Positions 46,331 through 55,262 of a stretch of DNA of 64,000 bases are shown piece after piece. Positions within the stretch are counted from its first letter, which is position 1; each line of letters starts with the position of its first letter. Source of the DNA: Allorhizobium pseudoryzae (GTDB taxonomy: Bacteria > Pseudomonadota > Alphaproteobacteria > Rhizobiales > Rhizobiaceae); the NCBI RefSeq assembly GCF_011046245.1, contig NZ_CP049241.1, positions 2,372,001 to 2,436,000 of the forward strand, written 5' to 3'. The position numbers and the translations under genes were made by a program. The notes under the pieces were generated by a model. It did no database searches and was not told where the DNA came from. It saw only the letters and a list, made by a program, of their open reading frames with translations.

Positions 46331-47710
46331 ATGGCGAAGCTCGATGCTGCGCGCCTCATATCCTCCGACAATTCCTGGAGCGCGCATCTGCGCGGCACGC
46401 TGGTGCTTGGCCTTCCCTTTGTCGGCGCGCAATTGGCGCAGATGGCGATCAACACCACCGATGTGATCATGGTGGGCTGGCTCGGGACGACGGAACTGGC
46501 CTCGGTCGTCTTGGCGACGCAGATGTTCTTCGTCGTGCTGATCTTCGGCACGGGCTTTTCCAATGCCGTCATCCCGCTGGTGGCCCAGGCCGTCGGACGG
46601 GGCGATACGGTGCAGGCTCGCCGCTCGGTGCGCATGGGCATGTGGGTGGTGATCGTCTATTGCGTGCTGACCGCGCCGCTTTTGTGGTTTTCCGAGCCGA
46701 TCCTCCTGTCGCTCGGCCAGAATTCTCAGGTGGCGTCGTTGGCGCAGGCCTATCTGCGCATCCTGCAATGGGGCATGTTTCCGGCACTTCTCCTGATGAT
46801 CCTGCGGGCCTTCGTCAGCGCGCTGGAGCGCGGCGGCATCGTGCTTTACGTCACGATCGGCATGTTCCTGCTCAATGCGTTTCTCGACTACGGCCTGATC
46901 TTTGGCAATTTCGGTCTGCCGCAATGGGGGCTGGAAGGGGCGGCGGTCGCCTCCCTTGGGTCGAACCTGCTCGGCCTGGCGCTGATCGTGCTCTATATCG
47001 AAAGCCGCAAGGACATGCGCGGCTATGAGATCTTCGTGCGCTTCTGGCGGCCCGACTGGGTGGCCTTCCGCGAAATCCTGAGCGTCGGGCTGCCGATCAG
47101 CTTCACCATTCTCGCCGAAGCGGGCCTGTTTTCCGCCGCCTCGCTGCTGATGGGGGTGCTGGGCACGCAGGAACTGGCTGCGCACGGGATCGCGCTGCAG
47201 CTCGCCTCCATTGCCTTCATGATTCCGCTGGGCCTCGCCCAGGTCGCGAGCGTGCGCGTTGGCATCGCCTATGGCCGGCGTGATCCGCTCGGCGTCAAAC
47301 GCGCCGCGATGGCCGTGCTGGTGGTCGGGCTCAGCATTGCCGCGGTCGGCAGTCTTATGTTTGCCCTCATTCCCGGCCCGCTGGGGCGCCTGTTCCTCGA
47401 CACAACGAAGCCGGATGCGCAGGCGGTGCTGCTGCTGGCCGTGCCGTTGATCATCGCCGCCGGCGCCTTCCAGATGTTCGATGGCCTGCAGGCGGTGGTG
47501 GCGGGGCTTCTGCGCGGCCTCAAGGACACGAAGATCCCGATGATCCTGGCATTGATCGCCTATTGGCCGATCGGCTTCTTCTGCGCCTGGCTGTTTGGCT
47601 TCGTGCTAGACCTGCGCGGACCGGGGATCTGGATTGGTTTCGTCACGGGCCTGATGGCGGCCGCCGTGATGTTGTCCATCCGCTTCTGGGTGCTGGTGCG
47701 CCATACCTGA
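46331..47710 (+). CDS. MATE-family multidrug efflux transporter (NorM-like)
   Basis: 459 aa with about twelve hydrophobic segments in two MATE repeats (about 15-230, 245-455). Conserved motifs include NTTDVIMVGWLGTTELASV near the N-terminus and GLPISFTILAEAGLFSAA in the second half. Exports cationic drugs or metabolites in exchange for Na+ or H+. It has a terminator-like hairpin immediately upstream. Confidence 0.92.
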   Translation: MAKLDAARLISSDNSWSAHLRGTLVLGLPFVGAQLAQMAINTTDVIMVGWLGTTELASVVLATQMFFVVLIFGTGFSNAVIPLVAQAVGRGDTVQARRSVRMGMWVVIVYCVLTAPLLWFSEPILLSLGQNSQVASLAQAYLRILQWGMFPALLLMILRAFVSALERGGIVLYVTIGMFLLNAFLDYGLIFGNFGLPQWGLEGAAVASLGSNLLGLALIVLYIESRKDMRGYEIFVRFWRPDWVAFREILSVGLPISFTILAEAGLFSAASLLMGVLGTQELAAHGIALQLASIAFMIPLGLAQVASVRVGIAYGRRDPLGVKRAAMAVLVVGLSIAAVGSLMFALIPGPLGRLFLDTTKPDAQAVLLLAVPLIIAAGAFQMFDGLQAVVAGLLRGLKDTKIPMILALIAYWPIGFFCAWLFGFVLDLRGPGIWIGFVTGLMAAAVMLSIRFWVLVRHT

Positions 47711-47753
47711 CGAAGCGCGGGGCTTTGCGGCTCCCCGATCTCTGCCGCATACG

Positions 47754-47778
47754 AAAAGGCCCGCGACGAGCGCGGGCC
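47754..47778 (-). terminator. Terminator of carA
   Basis: On the minus strand GGCCCGCG/CGCGGGCC (47758-47778) form an 8-bp stem with a 5-base loop, followed by four T (47754-47757). Confidence 0.85.
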
Positions 47779-47802
47779 AAATGGTCTTGATGGGGAGAGC
47801 GA

Positions 47803-49008
47803 TCAGCGCTCGGCGAGAGCCGGTTCGCCCTTCTTTTCCCGCACCATGTTGATGAAGCGGCGGAAGAGGTAGTGGCTGTCCTGCGGGCCGGGCGAGGCTT
47901 CCGGATGATGCTGCACGGAGAAGACCGGCTTGCCGGCGAGACGCAGGCCGCAGTTCGTCCCGTCGAACAGCGAAATATGGGTTTCTTCCACGCCGTCCGG
48001 CAGCGACTTCGAGTCGACCGCGAAACCGTGATTCATCGAGACGATTTCCACCTTGCCGGTCGTGTGGTCCTTGACCGGATGGTTGCCGCCGTGATGGCCC
48101 TGGTGCATCTTCTCGGTCTTGGCGCCGAGCGCCAGGCCCAGCATCTGATGACCAAGGCAGATGCCGAAGGTCGGCGTCTCGCTCTCAATGATGTCGCGGA
48201 TCACCGGAACGGCATAGTCGCCGGTCGCGGCCGGATCGCCCGGGCCGTTCGACAGGAAGACGCCATCCGGCTTCAGCGCCATGATGTCCTCGGAGGAGGT
48301 CTGGGCCGGAACCACCGTTACCTTGCAGTCGAGGCCGGTAAACAGGCGCAGGATGTTGCGCTTGACGCCGTAATCGACGCAGACGATGTGGTATTTCGCA
48401 TCGTCCGGGCCGAGCGTGCCATAGCCTTCGTTCCACACCCACGGCGTTTCCGTCCACTGCGACGACTGGCCGGACGTGGCTTCCTTGGCAAGGTCGAGGC
48501 CGACGAGGCCGCCCCAGGCGCGGGCTTCGGCCTTCAGCGCCTCAAGGTCGAAATTGCCGTTCGGATCATGGGCGATGACCGCATTCGGGGCGCCGTTTTC
48601 GCGGATCCAGGCCGTGAGCGCGCGCGTGTCGATGCCGGAAAGACCGATGATGCCGCGCGCCGTCAGCCAGTCGTTCAGGTGGCGGGCAGCGCGGTAGTTC
48701 GACGGTTCGGTGATGTCGGCCTTGAAGATCGTGCCGACGGCGCCGCGGCGGGCCGCGGGCGTCAGGTCTTCGATGTCTTCGTCATTGGTGCCGATATTGC
48801 CGATGTGGGGAAAGGTGAAGGTGACGATCTGGCCGAGATAGGAGGGATCGGTCAGGATCTCCTCGTAACCGGTCAGGGCCGTGTTGAAGCAGACTTCTGC
48901 CGTCACCTTGCCCGTGGCGCCAACCCCGTGGCCTTCAATCACCGTTCCGTCGGCAAGGACGAGGACGGCGGTCGGCTTGCGGGTTGTCCAGGGTGCTGTC
49001 TCAGTCAT
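47803..49008 (-). CDS. carA: Carbamoyl-phosphate synthase small subunit
   Basis: 401 aa from ATG 49008. N-terminal CPSase_sm domain (LVLADGTVIEGHGVGATGKV, FNTALTGYEEILTDPSY) and C-terminal class I glutamine amidotransferase with catalytic Cys in FGICLGHQMLGLAL and His/Glu in FSVQHHPEASPGP. Hydrolyses glutamine to supply ammonia to CarB. Own terminator at 47754-47778; carB is about 8.3 kb downstream and separately transcribed. Confidence 0.97.
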   Translation of the reverse strand: MTETAPWTTRKPTAVLVLADGTVIEGHGVGATGKVTAEVCFNTALTGYEEILTDPSYLGQIVTFTFPHIGNIGTNDEDIEDLTPAARRGAVGTIFKADITEPSNYRAARHLNDWLTARGIIGLSGIDTRALTAWIRENGAPNAVIAHDPNGNFDLEALKAEARAWGGLVGLDLAKEATSGQSSQWTETPWVWNEGYGTLGPDDAKYHIVCVDYGVKRNILRLFTGLDCKVTVVPAQTSSEDIMALKPDGVFLSNGPGDPAATGDYAVPVIRDIIESETPTFGICLGHQMLGLALGAKTEKMHQGHHGGNHPVKDHTTGKVEIVSMNHGFAVDSKSLPDGVEETHISLFDGTNCGLRLAGKPVFSVQHHPEASPGPQDSHYLFRRFINMVREKKGEPALAER

Positions 49009-49328
49009 GTCGGTTCGTCTCCGCCCGAGCCCCGCCACGTGCAGCGGCAGGACGGTGGGGCCATCTATGGTCGCAGAAAAGGGCGCGCGGACAGGTGTCG
49101 CGCAATGCTCAGCGTGTTAATAATCGTGCAGGTCCCCGACATAACGAAAGCCGAGGAAGCGGTCAATCGCGCACTCTGGACTTGAGGTGGATTTCTGAAC
49201 CCGCTTTTCAAGGCGTGCGTGCTGATTGATCCCACTTTCAGCCTGCGCTATGACGGCAGCGCACAACAGGGAAGGGCAGAGGCTGGCCGGACGGGCCGAT
49301 TCTCGCCGTTCCGAAGGAGAACAACAAG
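49009..49328. other. Divergent promoter region between carA and yqeY
   Basis: 320 bp. AT-rich patches near 49115-49135 and 49205-49230 are the likeliest promoter positions. No gene is supported. No PyrR-type or arginine-responsive element could be identified by eye. Confidence 0.4.
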
Positions 49329-49781
49329 ATGATGCGTGACAAGCTTTCCACTGCCATGAAGGATGCGATGAAGGCGAAGGAGGCCAGACGCCTCTCGACC
49401 GTGCGTCTCATCCAGACGGCGATCAAGGATCGCGACATCGCAAACCGCGGCGCTGGCAAGGACCCCGTCAGCGACGACGATATCCTGCAGATCCTGCAGA
49501 AGATGATCAAGCAGCGCGAGGAATCCGCTAAGATCTATACCGAAGGCGGCCGCGCCGAACTCGCCGATCAGGAACTCGCCGAAATTGAGATCATCCGCGA
49601 TTTCCTGCCCGAACAGCTGTCCGACGAGAAGATGCGCGAGATCATCGCCGGCATCATCGAGGAAACCGGTGCGCAAGGGCTGCGCGACATGGGCAAGTGC
49701 ATCGGCCTCCTGAAGGACCGCTATGCCGGCCAGATGGATTTTGCCAAAGCCTCCGGCATGGTCAAGGACATGCTGAAGTAA
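49329..49781 (+). CDS. GatB/YqeY domain-containing protein
   Basis: 150 aa single YqeY domain (MKAKEARRLSTVRLIQTAIK, QKMIKQREESAKIYTEGGRAE, DFLPEQLSD, VKDMLK). It resembles the tRNA-binding tail of GatB and is thought to act on charged tRNAs or amidotransferase function. Ribosome site GGAG upstream. Strong terminator follows. Alphaproteobacterial yqeY often lies close to dnaG-rpoD, as here. Confidence 0.93.
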   Translation: MMRDKLSTAMKDAMKAKEARRLSTVRLIQTAIKDRDIANRGAGKDPVSDDDILQILQKMIKQREESAKIYTEGGRAELADQELAEIEIIRDFLPEQLSDEKMREIIAGIIEETGAQGLRDMGKCIGLLKDRYAGQMDFAKASGMVKDMLK

Positions 49782-49803
49782 CACGACAGGCCTTGATCGT
49801 GCG

Positions 49804-49837
49804 AACGGCTGGTGCGGGCAACGCGTCAGCCGTTTTT
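49804..49837 (+). terminator. Rho-independent terminator of yqeY
   Basis: AACGGCTG (49804-49811) pairs with CAGCCGTT (49827-49834), with a T tract to 49837. Starts 22 bp past the stop. Confidence 0.9.
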
Positions 49838-49842
49838 GCTAT

Positions 49843-50079
49843 CTATTCAGGGGGAGGGACGATTGTCTTCTTCCTGCGCGGTTCGACCCAGGTTGCCTCG
49901 GACCAGTCTATGTCGATCAGATCCTGCCAATCGGGATCATCGCGCATTGAGGCGACAATCTCTTCGTCGGTCAGGGCGTCCACGCGTGCCCAATCGGACT
50001 TGCTGCCTTCCCGCGCGATCTTTTCGCGGATTTCATCTGCCGTAACGCGGACAATGTTTTCTTCGTTGTCTTCGCACAT
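49843..50079 (-). CDS. Small acidic protein resembling a BrnA antitoxin N-terminus (orphan)
   Basis: 78 aa from ATG 50079. The centre (VRVTADEIREKIAREG, SDWARVDALTDEEIVASM) resembles the N-terminal part of BrnA antitoxins. Those continue into a ribbon-helix-helix domain, but this protein stops at RRKKTIVPPPE, before that domain would begin. No BrnT-like toxin is found upstream on the same strand (50080-50573). It may be a remnant or a different small antitoxin. Function unproven. Confidence 0.55.
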   Translation of the reverse strand: MCEDNEENIVRVTADEIREKIAREGSKSDWARVDALTDEEIVASMRDDPDWQDLIDIDWSEATWVEPRRKKTIVPPPE

Positions 50080-50573
50080 CGGCGTGTACCGCTCTTGCTG
50101 ATATGATCCACCATCATACCGTAGCAGCGCCTTGGCGTCAAAGCTTTGCGCGATAAAGTTGCGCTCGTTGTTGGAGAATTGCAACCCTCTCTTCTGCCTC
50201 ACAGGCAAGCGAGGCAGAGCTCGGGATTGCTCTGCCTCTTACGCCTGGACATGCATTGCCTTCCGGGGGCAGGAGGGCAATGCGCCGGACACCTCGTTGG
50301 GGGGCAAGGTGCCGTTTGAACTTCCTGTTGGAGAGTGGGACATCAGGAAGACAGGGACATCCAAATCCCGTTTGAGCCCGAGTTCAACTTACAAATTCGT
50401 AATTATTGTACTCGCCAGTTTGCCCCAAAAATGTCGCAAGTCGCGCCGCCTATGGTCGGTTTTTCAGGTGGCTGTTCCGGCGCTCGTCACTGTGGATATC
50501 GGGTACCTCTGCCGCTGGCCGTGGTGTTTGCGGGCAAGCGGGCCTATATGGATGACATGTCCATGAGGTGACG
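50080..50573. other. Gene-free region upstream of dnaG with three strong hairpins
   Basis: 494 bp. GAGGCAGAGC/GCTCTGCCTC (50211-50238) is a perfect 10-bp stem with an 8-base loop. GCATTGCC/GGCAATGC (50253-50283) encloses a loop with GGAGG on the plus strand, hence CCTCC on the minus strand. CACC...GGTG near 50288-50312 follows. This could be a small RNA or structured leader. A plus-strand frame of about 140 codons (50132-50566) lacks coding character. The dnaG promoter should lie near the AT-rich 50385-50415. Confidence 0.4.
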
Positions 50574-52592
50574 ATGCGGTTTTCCAATAATTTTCTCGAC
50601 GAGATACGTGATCGCGTGCCGATTTCGGCGGTGATTGGCCGTCGTGTGACCTGGGACAAGAAGAAGACCAATGTCTCCCGTGGTGATTACTGGGCCTGCT
50701 GCCCGTTCCACGGCGAGAAGAGCCCGAGCTTTCACTGCGAGGACCGCAAGGGGCGTTACCATTGCTTCGGCTGCGGCGTCTCCGGCGACCATTTCCGTTT
50801 CCTGCAGGAAATCGAGGGCATGAGCTTTCCGGAATCGGTGCAGACGATCGCCGATCTCGCCGGTATTGCAATGCCGCAGCCGGATGTGCAGGCGGAGCGG
50901 CGCGAGAAGGAGCGGGCGACCCTTGTCGACGTGATGGAAATCGCGACGCTGTTCTTCCAGGACCAGTTGCAAAGTGCCTCAGGTGCGAAGGCACGCGCCT
51001 ATCTGCGCGATCGTGGGCTCACCGCACGCACGATCGAGACCTTTCGCCTGGGTTATGCGCCCGAAAGCCGCAATGCGCTGAAGGAGCATCTGGCCTCCAA
51101 GGGTGTCTTGAAGGAGCAGATGGAGGCCTGCGGGCTTGTGGTGCACGAAAACGTGCCGGTCTCTTACGACAGGTTCCGCGACCGCATCATGTTTCCGATC
51201 CTCTCCTCCCGCGACAAGGTGATTGCGTTCGGCGGGCGGGCCATGTCGCCGGATGCCATGGCGAAGTATCTGAATTCGAACGAGACCGAGCTCTTCCACA
51301 AGGGTAATGTGCTCTACAATTTCACCCGCGCGCGCCGCGCCTCGCAGGCGGCCTCCAAGGGGCCGGATGCCCAGCCGCCGGTGGTGATTGCCGTCGAAGG
51401 CTACATGGACGTGATCGCGCTCTATCAGGCGGGCGTCGAAAACGCCGTCGCACCGCTTGGGACGGCGCTGACCGAAAACCAGCTGGATCTGTTGTGGCGG
51501 ATGTCGCCGGAGCCGGTTCTCTGCTTCGATGGCGACGGGGCGGGTCTTCGCGCCGCGCACCGCGCCGCCGATCTGGCGCTGCCGCACATCAAGCCCGGCC
51601 GCACGGTGCGCTTTGCGCTTTTGCCTGATGGCAAGGACCCGGATGATCTGGTGCGCCACGAGGGCCGCGCGCCCTTCGACCAGGTGATGGCGCAGGCCAA
51701 ACCGCTCGCCGAGATGATCTGGATGCGCGAAGCCGGCAATGGCAGTTTCGACACGCCGGAAAAGCGCGCCGAGCTGGAGGCGCGGCTGAAGCAGACGGTG
51801 GCGGTGATTGCCGATGAAGGTGTGCGCCGTTTCTACCAGCAGCATATGCGCGAGCGATTGAACGCCTTCTTCCGGCCGGATGCCGGGCAGGGCGGGCAGC
51901 GCCAACCCTTTGCGCCGCGGGGCGGACGGGGCCAGGGTGGTCCAGGCGGGGGCGGCCAACGCGGAGGGCAGGGCGGATTTAACGCGTCGCGGCCGCTCGG
52001 TGTCTCCGACCGGCTGGCGCGCTCCGGCCTCGTGCGCGGTTATCAGGAGCTGCCGGCGCTGCGCGAGGTGGTGCTGGCGATCACCATCGTCAATCATCCG
52101 CAGCTTTTGCTCGAAGAATATGACGAGATCGCCGCGATCGATTTCGAGAACAGGGACCTGCAAAAATTCTGGTCGGCGGTTCTGCCGGCGGCGGCGACGG
52201 CCGGTCCGCAGCTGTCGCGCGCCTATCTGATCGAAAAACTCGCCGCGCAAGGGTTCGAGCCGCTTCTCCAGGTGCTGGAGCAGCAGGTGCGCAATGCAAG
52301 GCTCTGGACCGCGACGGAGCAGGCGGCGATGGAGGATGCCCGGGAGGGCTACCGTCAGGCGCTGTCGCTGCACAAGCGCACCAAGGCGCTGAGGCTGCAG
52401 AAGATGGATCTTGAGCGCGAGATTGCCGCAGCGACCGAAGCCGGTGACGAGGAGACGATCGATCCCTTGATGCGGGCTCTGGCGGAAGTTCAGTTCGAAA
52501 TCGTACGGATGGAAAACCAGGAAGCGATCATCGACGGGTTCGGCGTCATGTCCGGCCGCGTCAAGGGCGCCGCCATCAGCCATGGCACGTGA
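50574..52592 (+). CDS. dnaG: DNA primase
   Basis: 672 aa from ATG 50574 (GAGGTGAC site just upstream). Zinc-binding domain CCPFHGEKSPSFHCE...CFGCG (about 40-65), TOPRIM core with EGYMDV and DGDGAGLRAA (about 275-330), and a C-terminal helicase-binding domain. Between them lies an unusual Gly/Gln/Arg-rich linker (about 440-475, positions around 51885-51985). Synthesises RNA primers at the replication fork. Lies upstream of rpoD in the same order as the E. coli macromolecular synthesis operon, but separated from it by about 390 bp. Confidence 0.96.
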   Translation: MRFSNNFLDEIRDRVPISAVIGRRVTWDKKKTNVSRGDYWACCPFHGEKSPSFHCEDRKGRYHCFGCGVSGDHFRFLQEIEGMSFPESVQTIADLAGIAMPQPDVQAERREKERATLVDVMEIATLFFQDQLQSASGAKARAYLRDRGLTARTIETFRLGYAPESRNALKEHLASKGVLKEQMEACGLVVHENVPVSYDRFRDRIMFPILSSRDKVIAFGGRAMSPDAMAKYLNSNETELFHKGNVLYNFTRARRASQAASKGPDAQPPVVIAVEGYMDVIALYQAGVENAVAPLGTALTENQLDLLWRMSPEPVLCFDGDGAGLRAAHRAADLALPHIKPGRTVRFALLPDGKDPDDLVRHEGRAPFDQVMAQAKPLAEMIWMREAGNGSFDTPEKRAELEARLKQTVAVIADEGVRRFYQQHMRERLNAFFRPDAGQGGQRQPFAPRGGRGQGGPGGGGQRGGQGGFNASRPLGVSDRLARSGLVRGYQELPALREVVLAITIVNHPQLLLEEYDEIAAIDFENRDLQKFWSAVLPAAATAGPQLSRAYLIEKLAAQGFEPLLQVLEQQVRNARLWTATEQAAMEDAREGYRQALSLHKRTKALRLQKMDLEREIAAATEAGDEETIDPLMRALAEVQFEIVRMENQEAIIDGFGVMSGRVKGAAISHGT

Positions 52593-52985
52593 CGAGGACA
52601 GCTTTTGACCATGGATTTTTCGCGGCATCCATACGTCTTGCTATTTGGCGGCGGCTTCCTAAATAAGCGTCAACCGCAGTGCTGGCCGATCAAAGCTGCG
52701 TGCTGCTCCGAATTTTCCAACTTAAACTGCGCATTGCCTTGATAAAGGCTTGACGGAAGGGAAAATTGTGGGAATCACCGTTCCAGGCAGAAGAAGGCGG
52801 AGCAAAGCAGATCAGCCACGAAAAGCAGAATCGTTGGCGTGAGGGCGGCGAATGCCTCTTGCGGCGTAAACTCCCGACTGGTTAAGCGGGAATTAAAGGT
52901 CCACCCGGTACGTGAGTGAGTGTGATTCGCAAGCGCGACAGCGTTGACGAAACGCCGCTGAAGACGTCCAAGGAAAGACGAATAC
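52593..52985. other. Intergenic region between dnaG and rpoD
   Basis: 393 bp with no coding frame. A CTTGAC (52749-52754), as in rhizobial sigma-70 -35 boxes, is the best promoter candidate, but its -10 (GAATCA) is weak. The region must contain the main rpoD promoter. No stable terminator is visible after dnaG, so readthrough into rpoD is possible. Confidence 0.4.
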
Positions 52986-55037
52986 ATGGCAACCAAAGTC
53001 AAAGAAAACGACGAAGCAGAGAACGAACGCGACGGCGCTACGGACGGTCCGCTTCTCGATCTTTCCGACGACGCCGTCAAGAAAATGATCAAGCTCGCCA
53101 AGAAGCGCGGTTACGTGACGATGGACGAGCTGAACGCCGTGTTGCCCTCCGAAGAGGTGACCTCCGAGCAGATCGAGGACACGATGGCCATGTTGTCCGA
53201 CATGGGCATCAATGTCGTCGAGGACGAGGAAGCCGAAGAGCAGGCCGCGGGCGAGGATGACGGCGAAGAGGAGGGTGAAAGCGAGGGCGGCGAACTGGCG
53301 CCCACCGGCAACACCGCTGTCGCCACCGCCAAGAAGAAAGAACCGGCCGACCGCACGGACGATCCCGTTCGCATGTATCTGCGCGAAATGGGCTCGGTCG
53401 AGCTTCTGTCGCGCGAGGGCGAAATCGCCATTGCCAAGCGCATCGAGGCCGGCCGCGAGACCATGATCGCCGGTCTCTGTGAGAGCCCGCTGACCTTCCA
53501 GGCGCTGATCATCTGGCGTGACGAGTTGAACGAAGGCACGACGCTTCTGCGCGAGATCATCGATCTCGAAACGACCTATTCCGGTCCGGAAGCCAAGGCG
53601 GCCCCGCAGTTCCAGAGCCCGGAAAAGATCGAGGCGGACCGCAAGGCTGCCGAAGAGAAGGAAAAGACGCGCAGACCCCGTCCGTCTGCCGGTGAGGATG
53701 ACATCACCAATGTCGGCGGTGACCTGCCGCCCATGGAGGAAGAGGAGGAGGACGACGACGAGTCGAACCTGTCGCTTGCTGCCATGGAAGCGGAACTGCG
53801 CCCGCAGGTGATGGAAACGCTCGATTTCATCGCCGAGACCTATAAGAAGTTGCGCAAGCTGCAGGACCAGCAGGTGGAGGCGCGCCTCTCCTGCACCGGC
53901 ACGCTGTCGACCGGCCAGGAGCGCCGTTACAAGGAGCTCAAGGACCAGCTGATCACGGCCGTGAAGTCGCTGTCGCTCAACCAGAACCGTATCGAAAGCC
54001 TGGTCGAGCAGCTTTACGACATCAACAAGCGTCTCGTGCAGAACGAAGGCCGCCTGCTGCGTCTGGCCGAATCCTACGGCGTCAAGCGCGACAGCTTCCT
54101 GGAGCAGTACCAGGGTGCGGAACTGGATCCGCACTGGATGAAGTCGATTGCCAACCTCTCCGCCCGCGGCTGGAAGGAATTTGCCCGCGCCGAAAGCAAC
54201 ACGATCCGGGAGATCCGCCAGGAAATCCAGAACCTCGCCACCGAAACCGGCATTTCGATCACGGAATTCCGGCGCATCGTCTCGATGGTGCAGAAGGGCG
54301 AGCGCGAGGCCCGCATTGCCAAGAAGGAAATGGTGGAAGCCAACCTTCGCCTCGTGATCTCGATCGCCAAGAAATACACGAACCGCGGCCTGCAGTTCCT
54401 CGATCTCATCCAGGAAGGCAATATCGGCCTGATGAAGGCGGTCGACAAGTTCGAGTATCGTCGCGGCTACAAGTTCTCGACCTATGCCACCTGGTGGATC
54501 CGTCAGGCGATCACCCGGTCGATCGCCGACCAGGCCCGCACCATCCGCATTCCGGTGCACATGATCGAGACGATCAACAAGATCGTCCGTACCTCGCGCC
54601 AGATGCTGCACGAGATCGGTCGCGAGCCGACGCCGGAAGAACTGGCCGAAAAGCTCGCCATGCCGCTCGAAAAGGTGCGCAAGGTTCTGAAGATTGCCAA
54701 GGAGCCGATCTCACTCGAAACCCCGGTGGGCGACGAAGAGGACAGCCATCTCGGCGATTTTATCGAGGACAAGAACGCGCTTCTGCCGATCGACGCCGCC
54801 ATTCAGGCGAACCTGCGCGAAACGACGACCCGCGTGCTCGCCTCGCTCACCCCGCGTGAAGAACGCGTGCTGCGCATGCGCTTCGGTATCGGCATGAACA
54901 CCGACCATACGCTGGAAGAAGTCGGCCAGCAGTTCTCGGTGACCCGCGAACGTATCCGCCAGATCGAGGCGAAGGCGCTCAGAAAGCTGAAGCATCCGAG
55001 CCGCAGCCGCAAGCTGCGGAGTTTCTTGGATAGCTGA
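52986..55037 (+). CDS. rpoD: RNA polymerase primary sigma factor RpoD (sigma-70)
   Basis: 683 aa. Region 1.1 is followed by an acidic insert (about 75-100), then a large non-essential region and regions 2-4. Key motifs: [20 protein letters not shown] (2.3/2.4), TREFIRIP-like [15 protein letters not shown] (3.0), and the region 4 [22 protein letters not shown]. Housekeeping promoter recognition. Follows dnaG. A strong terminator closes the unit. Confidence 0.97.
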   Translation: MATKVKENDEAENERDGATDGPLLDLSDDAVKKMIKLAKKRGYVTMDELNAVLPSEEVTSEQIEDTMAMLSDMGINVVEDEEAEEQAAGEDDGEEEGESEGGELAPTGNTAVATAKKKEPADRTDDPVRMYLREMGSVELLSREGEIAIAKRIEAGRETMIAGLCESPLTFQALIIWRDELNEGTTLLREIIDLETTYSGPEAKAAPQFQSPEKIEADRKAAEEKEKTRRPRPSAGEDDITNVGGDLPPMEEEEEDDDESNLSLAAMEAELRPQVMETLDFIAETYKKLRKLQDQQVEARLSCTGTLSTGQERRYKELKDQLITAVKSLSLNQNRIESLVEQLYDINKRLVQNEGRLLRLAESYGVKRDSFLEQYQGAELDPHWMKSIANLSARGWKEFARAESNTIREIRQEIQNLATETGISITEFRRIVSMVQKGEREARIAKKEMVEANLRLVISIAKKYTNRGLQFLDLIQEGNIGLMKAVDKFEYRRGYKFSTYATWWIRQAITRSIADQARTIRIPVHMIETINKIVRTSRQMLHEIGREPTPEELAEKLAMPLEKVRKVLKIAKEPISLETPVGDEEDSHLGDFIEDKNALLPIDAAIQANLRETTTRVLASLTPREERVLRMRFGIGMNTDHTLEEVGQQFSVTRERIRQIEAKALRKLKHPSRSRKLRSFLDS

Positions 55038-55067
55038 GGCGGGACAGAGCTTCGACGACATTTGAGA

Positions 55068-55097
55068 CCCGGCGGGAGCAGTTCCGCCGGGTTTTTT
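55068..55097 (+). terminator. Rho-independent terminator of rpoD
   Basis: CCCGGCGG (55068-55075) with CCGCCGGG (55084-55091), then six T (55092-55097). Confidence 0.93.
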
Positions 55098-55106
55098 GGA
55101 TTTGGT

Positions 55107-55135
55107 TTGACATACTCATCAGCTGGACGCTTATC
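55107..55135 (+). promoter_or_regulatory. Promoter of the TIR gene
   Basis: Consensus -35 TTGACA (55107-55112), 17-bp spacer, -10-like CTTATC (55130-55135), located 10 bp after the rpoD terminator. Gives a leader of about 120 nt before the ATG at 55263. Confidence 0.6.
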
Positions 55136-55262
55136 GAGATTCAGTGGCATGTGGCCATAGTGCTTGCGTGTGGTGAGAAGCTTCTGCATCTTACCTAGCG
55201 AACGAGATTGGATAGCGAGCGCGCGTCAGTTGCGGATCGAGCAACGCCATTGAGGGGACATA

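Noticed and set aside
50132..50566. 144-codon plus-strand frame upstream of dnaG
   Set aside because: Cys/Trp-rich random-looking protein, no ribosome site, and it runs through hairpins.
50979..52628. Long open frame antisense to dnaG
   Set aside because: Shadow of dnaG with no family match.
52893..54611. Long open frame antisense to rpoD
   Set aside because: Mirror of the rpoD codons; low-complexity repeats and no conserved domain.
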